Source: Zygnema cylindricum
Lineage: Eukaryota; Streptophyta; Zygnematophyceae; Zygnematales; Zygnemataceae
DNA: 55,219 bases
Direction of reading: 5' to 3'
NCBI GenBank assembly: GCA_037447655.1
Contig: JBBHKE010001031.1
Location: 1-55,219 of the forward strand
Part shown: in pieces, positions 34,837 through 45,093 of the stretch
Layout of the letters: each line of letters starts with the position of its first letter
How positions within the stretch are numbered: the first letter of the stretch is position 1
Program-made: the position numbers and the translations under genes
The notes under the pieces: generated by a model
The model's input: only the letters and a program-made list of their open reading frames with translations
What the model was told of the DNA's origin: nothing
The model's database searches: none

Positions 34837-35001
34837 AGTGGAAAACAGGAACATCAATTGCTAATGATCACAAAGCATATGACAAATGGGCTCTTCAGCA
34901 TTGCTGAAGAAACACCAAAAAAATGTTTGAAGGTGGCTGTTTTCCTTCTGCACTACAGCGAAATTTTAACAAAAAGAAAAAATGGAAGGGTCGGAAAAAA
35001 G

Positions 35002-35209
35002 TTACAGAAACGTGGAAGACACGGTGTGTTGCGACAGAGGAAACAAGTCCTTCCCGGCAAACGGTGAGGTCCATTCTTGACCAGAAGTAGCCGTACCAGA
35101 ATTAGCGTTTCCGTCCATCCTGGCCAAAGAAGCCAAAGGCCATCCAGTTCCTCCAGCTGTTGACCCTCCCCAAAGATCGTATCCTCGATCTCCTCCCACT
35201 CCTCCCACT
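35002..35209 (-). pseudogene. 3' end of UBA-domain gene, cut by the gap
   Basis: Encodes the same C-terminus as 45094-45301 (GGTGWPLASLARMDG, SPFAGKDLFPLSQ, TVSSTFL, stop). The remainder of the gene is missing at the N run. It is a truncated assembly copy or a true partial duplicate. Confidence 0.85.
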
Positions 35210-35219
35210 NNNNNNNNNN
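35210..35219. other. Assembly gap (10 N)
   Basis: A run of exactly ten N. It falls within a CCTCCCACT repeat in the UBA-domain coding region. Confidence 0.99.
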
Positions 35220-36066
35220 CTGAAAATAAAAAATAAAAAATCATAATAACACTTCCCAAACTCGTGATAAAACAGAATAAACTCCAAAGAAGGTTCTAGA
35301 TCAAAAACAGCAATCATCTCTACTTGAAAATCTAAAATGGAAGAAGCGAATCAAAAAAAAAGGTTAATAATACAAAAAATCTTACAGTTTTCTTGTAAAA
35401 GAAAGTGTTTTACATATATATATAAAAAACAGGAAAAATGGACTTTCCATTAAAAAACAAAAAATATATATATACATTTTGTGAAAGAAAATGTTCTTTT
35501 GACATTCTAAAAAACATAATAATTGGAAAAAAAAACTAAGCGAAGAAGGTAAAATCTAAAAGTTCATCTCTACTAACGACAAAAACTAGATCTTGGAAGA
35601 AACCTCAAATAAGACAAAATAGTGCTCAAACCCTTCACAATAATACTAAAAAATAAAAAATAAAAGTCTAAAAACGATCTCTCTTCTAGGATCAACTTGA
35701 AGTCAAAAAATGGGTTTAAGTCCACACTGTTAATGGGAATTGATCAATGTAAGTTAATTAAATTGATTAAGTTAATATAACTTGATTAAATCTCGAATAA
35801 AACTTGTTAAAACCCAATAAATACTCGACCAAAACCCATTTAAGGCTAGACTTAACAACATTTAAACCTCGACTAAAACAGAAATCTCTTTTAAAACTAA
35901 TTCAGAATTCAACTAAAACACTTTTTCAAACTATGAATAAAAACTCATTCACAAATTTAATCCCCAAAAAACCCTATATACAAACTCAATAACTCGTTTA
36001 AAAACTCAAAAGCTCATTTAAAAATTAGAAAACTCGTTCAAAACTCGAAAACTTGTTTCAAAACTC
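35220..36066. other. AT-rich sequence after the gap, no gene seen
   Basis: A-rich with short degenerate repeats (AAACTCG, AAAACCC variants, strongest at 35760-36066). It is downstream of the tyrosinase-like exons in their sense direction and not similar to either copy of the duplicated block. Confidence 0.5.
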
Positions 36067-36470
36067 ACCTACAACTCAATGTATCGGTCATAAATAATCG
36101 GCTCGCTAAACCTTGTTCAATTCGACGTCCACCGTCTCCAAAATTTCGATATTCGTATGAGACGAATTTCTCCTAGAAATCGAATTAAAACCGTTAATAA
36201 AACTCCCACCCGCGATTTCGTCGTAAAGTCATTGTCCGAGACAAAATCCGGAAGGATTTCTGTTTTGTTTTCCGTAACTCCGGGAAATAAAGCTCCCGGG
36301 TTTAAAATATTAGTTATACTTCAATAATCGGGATAATATTTTTCGTCGAGACTAGGATAAGTAAACCCCGTTTTGTTCCACAGAGTCGAGGGAAATTTTT
36401 TCCTCCAAGAAGCGAGAATTCGGTCGTCATTCGAGTGCATCGGCCAAAAAATCGGGTCCAGGGCGAAAAA
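36067..36470 (-). pseudogene. Decayed tandem copy of the tyrosinase-like last exon
   Basis: Aligns with 36504-36905 over about 400 bp: FWP.HSN.DR, SLDEKY, TNILNPG.LFPGVTE and YDRYIEL are recognisable. In-frame stops and small deletions break it (for example CATAAATAATCGG where the intact copy has CATAAATATAATCGG). It lies just downstream of the intact exon. Confidence 0.85.
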
Positions 36471-36504
36471 TCGTTAAAAACTCAAAAACTCGTTAAATTC
36501 TCAC

Positions 36505-37546
36505 CTACAACTCAATGTATCGGTCATAAATATAATCGGCTCTCCAAATCTCGTTCAATTCGACGTCCACCGTCTCCAAAACTTCGATATTCGTATGAGA
36601 AAAATTTCTCCTAGAAATCGAATTAAATACGTTTACGAAACTTCCTGCCCCGATTTCGTCGTACATTCCTTGTCCGACACAAACCCCGGAAGGATTTCCG
36701 TTTCCTTTTTCTGTAACTCCGGGAAATAAGGTTCCCGGGTTTAAAATATTCGTCGTACTTCCATAATCGGGAAAATATTTTTCGTCGAGACTCGGATAAG
36801 TAAACCCTGTTTGGTTCCACGGATTCGAGGGAAACTTTAATCTCCAAGAGGAGAGCATTCGATCGACATTCGAGTGGATCGGCCAAAAAACCGGGTCCAG
36901 GGCGGCCGCCGCAGCATCTGGAGAAAAAAAAAGTGGGGTTTTTCAGGGTTTTTTAAGGTTTTTCAGGAGTTTTTTGGGTTTTCAAAGGTTTTTTGGGTTT
37001 TGAGATTTAGAGGGTTCTCCCTCTTCCTCTCCCTCTCTCCCTCTCCCTCTTCCCCTCTCCCTCTCCCCATCTTCCTCTCCCTCTCCGACTCGCTCTCCCT
37101 TTCCAACTCCCTCTCCCTCTTCTCTTCCTCTCCCTCTCCCTGCCCGTCCCAAGCTTACCCATATAATCTCCGGCAGATTTTGTCCTTGCACATATTCCTA
37201 TTTTCAAAAAATCTTTAACTGTTTCCAAATCTTCCGTAAATTCTATTCCGGAAACTTGACCATATCGTAAAACTGCCTTTATGGGATCGCATGAAACGGT
37301 ATCCTGAAATTAAAAAAATAAACAAAAAAAAAGTATAAACAAATTATTGTAATAAATAAACAAAAAAACGAATGCTCTTGACCAAATCGGTGTGTCGACC
37401 TATTTATCTATCGATTAATTTATTGTTCCATTATTTATTTCATTCATGTTAACATTTTTACTTGTCTATTCATCAGTTTGTCCATTTATCAGTTCACCAT
37501 TTTATATTTTACGAATACTTTTTATTTCATATGCATATACATATAC

Positions 37547-37580
<34 letters not shown>

Positions 37581-38030
37581 GTATATTTCAAACACATCCA
37601 CGCTCTTTCTCCAACATGTCTAAAGTAGAATTTTCAATTTAATAGTTTATACTTTGTTAACATTTAAAACACTCTCAAAACTCTAATGAAGCCTCTAAAA
37701 CCCAACCCTAAAAACGCTTAAAACCCTTAAAAACCATAAAGGCCTAGAAATACACATTTGTTTTCAAATAGTGTGGATTTACCAAATCGTTACAATAACA
37801 TCCACACTCATCCTCCGACATGTCTAAAGTACATTTTTTGTCGCATGTCACACATCCGTCCCTAACTCCCATTTGTCGATACTCTGCTCCGTACAAAACG
37901 GCAGTTTCAAACGAAGTTTGACACGACGAAACGGAATCGAACATGGAACAGTTCAAATGGTCGGAAACATCCGAAAATTTCGGAAGTCCGTGCATTCCGC
38001 CGATTAAGGCATGGTAAATCGGGTGGATTC
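36505..38030 (-). CDS. Tyrosinase-like copper-domain protein, 3' exons only
   Basis: Exons 37783-38030, 37159-37303 and 36505-36917, all GT-AG and in phase, give about 267 residues ending in TAG. The first has HPIYHALIGGMHG, resembling the H-x3-H of the tyrosinase/catechol oxidase copper-B site, then a Cys-rich insert (CVTCDKKC, CGCYC). The third begins with an Ala run and DPVFWPIHSNVDR, matching the family's DPxFxxHHxNVDR. The first of the paired His is Ile here, while the second, usually the ligand, is kept. The copper-A part is absent: upstream lies the junction at about 38580 with duplicated block 2. Family members oxidise phenols; activity of this one cannot be judged. Assignment rests on the motifs, so other type-3 copper proteins are possible. 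Confidence 0.7.
37520..37585. repeat. TA/CATA microsatellite in tyrosinase-like intron
   Basis: CATATACATATACATA turning into pure (TA)n then GTATAT. Confidence 0.9.
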
Positions 38031-39125
38031 CTGAAATAATAAAAAGAAAAGAAAAACATAAAAGAAAAGAAAAGAAAAGAATGATTTTAGTAGATATTAA
38101 AAAAAAGTTGGGGAAAAAGGAAATAAGTAAACTAGTGAATGAGTTAAAAGAGTAAGGGAATAAGAGAATACACAAGTAAATTCATAGATAGTTAAGTAGA
38201 GAAAGAGAAAAAAAAGTAAGGAGAAAAGTGAATAAGAAATGTGAATCAGTAAACAAGTAAATGAATAATTAAGTAAGATTATTAATAACAAAAAAAAGGA
38301 GAAGGAAGTTTGAGAAATTTCCAGAATTGAAAAAGGAAAGTATTTTGAAATGGTTTGGGAAAAAAAAAGAAAAAAGGGTTTGTTTAAGTTCGAAAGTTTA
38401 ACAGCTTTCATACCAAACGATCAAAAGACAAGGAAAGAAAGAAAAATTATAAACAATACGACCGATATTAAGAATAAATGACAAAAAATTCACTCTCCTT
38501 TTAAGCTTTAATTTAAAATAAATCAACATTTTTCTTTTTAGCAAAATAGAAAGTATCGAGTTTCAAAATTCCATGCGGAGAGGAGGGTGGGGAGGAGAGT
38601 AGAGGAGGAGAGTACAGGAGGAGAGGAGAGGAGAGGAGAGGAGAGAGGGGAGAGAGAGGGGGAGAGAGGGAGAGAGATGGGGAGAGAGAGCGGGAGAGGA
38701 AGAGGAATAGGGAGAGGGAGAGGGAAAGGGAGAGTGAGAGAGGGAGACGGAGACGGAGAGGGAGACGGAGAGGGAGAGGGAGAGGAGAGGAGAAAGAGAG
38801 GGGGTAAGAGGGAGAAAAGAAAGGTGCATTGAAAGAAGAGAGAGTATACCTAATGCTAGGAAGTCCGGCACAGTGGCAGGGGTGATGAGAGGGAAGGACA
38901 AAAAATAAAATAGTGAGAGCAGCAATTGCCGAACACATTGGAAGGGACAGGGTGAAATAGAGAGAGAGACAGAAGAGAGGGAGGGAGAGAGAGAGAGAGA
39001 GAGAGATAACAGAGAGAAAAAGTGGGAGAAAAAGAGGACTAATGAGGAGGTAGGAGGATAGACTCGTGAGAAAATGCAAATAATATGAAGAGATAGAAGA
39101 GAAGAGAAGAGAAGGTAAATCTCAC

Positions 39126-39305
39126 CGAAGCTTCTGCACGACAGGAGAGAGAGGAAGGAATCATCCTTCCTCCTGAGGCTCTAAAACTGCTTCTTTGAAT
39201 CTTGAACTGAGAGCCATGGAGCTGGTTCTGTGACAGGTAGCTGGAACTGAAAGCGTTCAAACGTGCCACGTCAGTTGCCGCAGACAATAGGCTAGAGGCA
39301 GCCAT
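39126..39305 (-). pseudogene. CYP38: Orphan second copy of CYP38 exon 1
   Basis: 60 codons from ATG to a GTGAG donor, identical to 29620-29799 except for at least one change (QRGSF to QRSSF). No CYP38 exon 2-7 follows; the next exons on this strand are tyrosinase-like. It cannot make CYP38 as assembled. Confidence 0.85.
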
Positions 39306-41989
39306 GGCGAAGGGGAGCGAGAGAGAGCGAGAGAGAGCGAGAGAGAGCTGTCACGTCACGAAGTAAAACTGGAGAGCAGCTTCACTATTGTAGTATCATT
39401 GCTGGAGAAACGTTTTTATTTGTTGTTTTTTGCGTTTGTTCGTTGTTTTGGTCGTTTTTCCGCTCTCATTCCTGGCCAATGAATGAAGAGCAATCCGTAC
39501 GAGTATCTTGAAGTGTACGGTGTACCTCTTTGTTGTCTGCTACACTTCTCGTCGTTAGTAGAGTTATGAATTATTTAGTATTAATGCGAAAATATAGATT
39601 TATAATACGAATTTAATTCTGGGAGTCGTGGCCGGTTGCAGTTCACTTCCTTAAATAGCCTTGATAACACTATTTTATGAAATCAGGCCAAAAACAGTCT
39701 TGACTGATTTAGTGTTACTACCTCTAATAACGAGGAGCAGAATAGTGTACGGTCCCGCAATCTACAATGGGTACGGAAAATGAGCAGAACTAGTACTTTC
39801 AAGGTTTTGTGTCACGTCATATCACGTCACTGAAGTTGCCAGGTTCAAACTTTGACGAAAAGAGTACTCTAGATGGGTAGAAAAACTAGAAATGTGAACG
39901 AGTCACGTCAGACAACTTCGGGGAAGGCAGAATACTGCACTATACTGAATCTGAACACAGTTTCTGTACTCAAAAGGAAAGGTGGAGCATATCGTGGCAG
40001 CTTTTCATTCGTGTATATGGCGATCTGAATTATACGTGGCAATATGTGCAAGGTCTGAGAGTCAGCCAGCGTGTCACGACTTATCCGTTGGTCAGCCGTC
40101 CGAATCTCGGAACTTCCCTCAAATTTCGAAGGAAGAATCATTTCGATCGTAAATGTTTTCGACTTCACATGTATGTTTATTTAGTTTTTGGCGTGTTGCA
40201 TGTGGCAAGTGGACTGGGCCATTCTGGTAATAGGTTGACGGAAAGAGGCAGTTGCCCGTCAGAAAAATAAAGTACGGTAGGGTAAAAGTAAAGAATGGTA
40301 CATACGGACGGTTTTGACGGAATTATTAACACCGAAACTTTTATTCACCGGCAGGTTCTATGACAGTTTGTAGTTCCACACGTGCGTCCTAGTGATATGC
40401 ACTTATCTACTCCATGCAACACCTAAACTTTTTCTTTATTGACTCTATTTCAAATGTAATATCACGGTTCTCTTCCTTTCATCGTCCCTTAACATGTAAT
40501 TACTAAATGGACGATTTTTTGGCAAAGACAAGTTGCGAGTGATAATATTAATTTCCATTTTTCCCTTTTAATGAAATTCTATCGGAATTTTTTTAGTATT
40601 TTGCAGAGGAGCGGGAGGCTCCGAAAATCCCTCCAGTCAAAAGAACACCATGCACCATTATGTACAGACTCAACCAGAGCAACTCCCAAATAAACAAAAT
40701 ATCTCGACCACCGTCGAAATTAAGTCATCCATAGCATCGCGGTGTGCATCACCACGCTCGTTTTTCTTTCAAGCGTCACACGCGACCACTCCAACATATC
40801 AAGTCGCCTGCCCAACGAGAAGAAGCTCACCAAAAAAATACAACCGAAATATGATGAACACGATCAAACAAGCCAATATCTATCTGCAGAGAGGGACAAG
40901 ATGTGAAACTTTAATATCCCCCCTCCTCTATGAAGTAATGATGCAATAATGTCATGAATTATATCATACGTCGGAATCGACTCTCTTTACATACGAATCA
41001 ACCATTTTGACCTCATCAACCTCAAAGACAAGGGCGCACAAGCTAACGGCACAGCCGAAAGAACGTGGTTGAAGAAGCCATGCCTAAACCTAAAGGGAGT
41101 CGTTAATTGAGCAAGTGTAAAAGGTAAAGTGAAAAAAATATGTGTAGCTAAGTTCCAAACTCATGGCCCAAAAATGGGAGAATCTCGGTACATGAGGAAT
41201 AAAAGGGGGTTTATTTGAGATGCTCGGACCGGATGGTTGGGACAACTTCGAAAAATTGGCTTCATAACACAGATGGAAAAAACCCGGCAAAATGAAAGGG
41301 GGGAATGTAACATGTCTTCTCTAAAGTATAATGTTGGAAGGAGAAGTCATCGTGGGAAACACGAGTGACGATGGTACCAAAGTTACGAGTATTGATATCC
41401 AAAAACCGATAGTCAAGGGTTGGAGGCAATAACGCACCAACTCCCTACATAAGGCCACGAGTGCCATACTTGGTGTGTATACTAGAAGTAACCGCTTCTC
41501 AAATGAATGGGTGCATGAATGCAAACAATAGGCGCAAACTTGCAATCAAAAACCTCACAACCCAATAAAGTGTGGATAAAATGTGTAACAATTATTGAAG
41601 GTAAAAAGATATAACGCAAGAGTAGGCGAGGAAGTGCAGGTGATGCAAGAAGAGCGATGGGGTGAAAGAACCAGCTAAAAGAACAAAAGCCACTCAATGA
41701 CTCAAAGGTTAGAAAGGGCGTCCGTGTGAGATTATATACCCCAAAGAACTAAACCAAAACCAAACATGCATCGAACACGTGTGCCTTCGATAGAGCGACA
41801 TTTTATAAACCATGAAGGAAGGATACCATGAAGTGACCAAGCAACACTTGAACCGTTGAACAAAAAGGTTAAATTTTGCCATTCTAGCCTTTAAAAAATC
41901 ATAGGTCGACAGACCGTTATACATAGTGCCGATAACATGTTTCTCGTCGGTACTCAAAATAAGAGGGAAGAAAGTATAGCAAAATTAAA

Positions 41990-42637
41990 AGCTCGAAGGG
42001 CCACTTAACGAGCAAGAACAAAAGATTGGTTGAAGACAACAAAGGAGGTCTGCTCGAGGAAAGACTTCAAACAGTTAAAAAAATGAGAACATTTTTCGTA
42101 AGGTGAACGTAACTGGCTCCAAACTCAAAATAAGTTTGACACCCGTGACATTGGAAACGCGTTAGGTTGTGTTTGCAAGATTTGGGTAGAGGAGAAGGGG
42201 GGGGGGGGGGGGGGGGGGAGGAAGGGGATAAAGGGCATATATTTAATGTCTAACATGGTTGGTCGATAAAAAGGAAGCATATACAAAACGACATGGTGGA
42301 AAGCAAGAAAAACATTTGTAATGGAGGGTGAAAAAGATGTCGGGAGGAAAGGGAGTCGCTAAAGTTGAAAGTATGAGGGGATTTGGAGTGAAAGACGGAT
42401 ACGGGAAAGATACCTGTAGCGTGTGTCTTTGCGATCTTATTTTTGCCCCTCTTTCTTGCCTTAACTTCTCAAGAAAAAAAATCACAAAACTCAAAAACTT
42501 ACGTGGGTCCTAGTCACTTAATTGTTTTTTTTTTTTTTTTTTTTTTTTTGTTTCTCTACCGGTCTTATTTGTGAATGTACGAAAATCAATGGGGCAAACT
42601 CTTTAAGGGGAAATAAATGAAAATACCCGAAAGAGCC
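41990..42637. repeat. Copy 2-specific segment with long homopolymers
   Basis: About 645 bp missing from copy 1 at 32630. Includes a run of 22 G at 42197-42218 and 25 T at 42525-42549. No terminal repeats were seen, so a deletion in copy 1 is as likely as an insertion. Confidence 0.7.
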
Positions 42638-44751
42638 CCCTTGGGGGTGGTTCGATGAGGGTCGGTGCTGACAAAGGTGGAAATGTTGGGTGGAAACTTT
42701 GGTCATGGAGTGGGGGGGAAATATCTCTTTCGAGAAAGAGGGAGAGAGGGAGAAGGAGAAGATGGAACAAAATGAGAAACGTCGTTGTTTTAAAGGAGAC
42801 AGCGGGAGAGGGGGGGAGGAGAAGAGGGAACAAAATCAAGAATGTCGTCATCTGGAAGGAGAGGGGGGGAGAGAGGAGAGGATGGGGAATGTCACTGCCC
42901 GAGGTAGAACGCCGAAACGCGGGTGCTACGCTACTGGGTAGGAGTTGAATTGCCAATGCCTCAGGTGGGGAGGAGGAGAGGAGAGTTAGGGGGGGGAGGT
43001 AGGATAGGGGGTTTGGGTGGGAGGGATGATTTAGCCACCGTGGACCTAAGGAAATTATCACTAACCTGGAAACAAGATTGAAGATAAAACATCACGGCGA
43101 GACGAAGATGTTGTCATGTAGTGGGCGTAGAGGAGGAAAAAAGTTATGACGGTAAAACACCATAACGAGACGAATTTGTCCCCCATGGACTTAGATGGTT
43201 TACCACCACGTGCTTTCGTTGTTTTGGCTAGGCTTATCCTTTTTGCTTGCTCCCCTCCACATTTTAACATTATTGCCCTTTTTTTGTTTACATGGACTCA
43301 GATGATTTACCATCGCGCTTTTTATCGTAGTTATCCTGTCCATTGACCATTTTCATAACTTGGAGCCTTTCGCTGAAAGCTACAAAAGCTAATAATTTTT
43401 TTAACAAACTTATATAAAATGTACTAAGACGGTTTACCATCGTGTTTTCTTACTAGTCTTCTTCTTATATGGTGTAGAACACACAATATAAAGTCGACCT
43501 AAGAACATAGCTCAAATGTGTGAAAATAATTCAATACTGTATGTTGTTACCCCATACCATACGTACACTACATGTAACGATACATCTACTATCATATAGT
43601 ATAGTGTAACCACACGTAGCCTTTCCACTTTTTTCACACGATCGAACTATGCATAGAACCACGAATAACATCAAACGAAAATACTGTAGCCAATTTTAAT
43701 ATTTCTTTAGAAAGCCGAGGGATAACCACTAAAACAATTAAAATCTTAGTCACTGCTATTCAGAAATTCCTGAACAAAATATCACCTTCGCGCAATTACT
43801 GGGCACAATTTTGCCAAATTGGGGGTAGTTTGTTTAAAGTTTGGTTCAATACTAACTAAAGTCACTAAAGTACTGTACCAGATTTTTATGGGGGGATCCA
43901 CCGTTGATAAAAATTCATCCAATGGTAATCATGTAAAAAACACACAAAAAAACCAGCTAACCAACTGACTAACTAACCTAAAAAAACACGATAAGAAATT
44001 AACTAATTTTTCTCTGGCATGGTCAGCCTAGCTTTTCTTTTTCCCCTTAATGGCATGAACAGAATACCAACGCAATAGCAACACTGCCCATCGATATTAG
44101 TGTTGATACTAATAGGGTCGCAATTTTTTCTGACCGAAAATCTAAAAATCATAAAAGAATGTTACTAACACTATTTAAGCAAGTGGACAACAGTTCTCCC
44201 ATGCCCCCATCCTAATTCCGCAGTTACACTAATTACTCTAATTACCCCACTAATTACTCTACTATTTACTCCTCTCCTCTCATCGCAAAGACCATCTTCA
44301 AAAGCGCCCTTCCCCATTTTGATAAATAGGCTGCTCAGACTATTTTTATTTTACATTTTAACTATTTTTACTGTTTATATAATAGTCATACCAGTGCTCC
44401 TAGATTGTTAATCGTACATATAAGATGAGTTCATAAAAAACGATGACAGGGAAAAGACAAAAATCACGGAATGGAACAACCATCCATGTTCATTTAATGG
44501 GCAGATATATTCCAAAAAAAAACCATAAAAAAAAAGAAAAAAAAAACATTTCACAAGAATCATGCCGACATCAGCAGCATAGTTCAAAAGTGCGAAAACG
44601 CGTGGAAACACTATATCTGGTGACCCTGTATAATACTCATATCGTATGGGTTCTCCGCATATAATACACGTATAATATGAGGTAACCACATATAGCGTTT
44701 CCATACCTTTTCCACATTAAAACTACAAGCAGCACACTCAGAAGCAACAAC

Positions 44752-44930
44752 AAATGGACAAAGAATGGACAAAGAATGGACAAAAAATGGACAAAAAATG
44801 GACAAAAAATGGACAAAAAGTGCAAAACAAATGGACAAAGAATGGACAAAGAATGGACAAGAAATGGACAAAAAATGGACAAAAAATGGACAAAAGATGG
44901 ACAAAGAATGGACAGAATGGACAAAAAAAG
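44752..44930. repeat. 11-bp minisatellite, long allele
   Basis: About 15 units of AATGGACAAAG/A, with one unit interrupted near 44818-44830. It lies about 160 bp after the UBA-domain stop. Confidence 0.93.
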
Positions 44931-45093
44931 TGGAAAACAGGAACATCAATTGCTAATGATCACAAAGCATATGACAAATGGGCTCTTCAGCATTGCTGAA
45001 GAAACACCAAAAAAATGTTTGAAGGTGGCTGTTTTCCTTCTGCACTACAGCGAAATTTTAACAAAAAGAAAAAATGGAAGGGTCGGAAAAAAG

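Larger units (their letters stand above)
30465..35001. other. Spacer of copy 1 with unrecognised ORF remnants
   Basis: No gene I can name. On the - strand, 31492-32600 has several broken frames (LSTYDFLK, CCLVTSWYPSFMVYK, HLLGCEVFDCKFAPIVCIHA-like words) that are also broken in copy 2. They may be a dead transposon. 32690-33040 is G/A-rich. Two hairpins lie at 33527-33674 and 34650-34755. Confidence 0.4.
29150..35209. repeat. Segmental duplication, copy 1
   Basis: Collinear with about 38650-45301 and nearly identical over most of its length. It carries CYP38 exon 1, its upstream region, a spacer, and the 3' end of the UBA-domain gene. It stops exactly at the 10-N gap. Differences from copy 2: the 197-bp element at 30053-30249 is present here, the 11-bp repeat at 34801 is short, and about 645 bp of copy 2 (41990-42637) is absent. 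Confidence 0.93.
39306..45093. other. Spacer of copy 2
   Basis: Mirrors the copy 1 spacer, including the unrecognised ORF remnants (40650-41960), the G/A-rich piece (42640-43020) and both hairpins. No gene I can name. Confidence 0.45.

Noticed and set aside
34621-34857. Frames through the 11-bp minisatellite (FVHSLSILCPF-type, and WTKNGQKMDK in copy 2)
   Set aside because: An 11-bp repeat read in rotating frames gives repetitive peptides by chance; it is 3' of the UBA gene.
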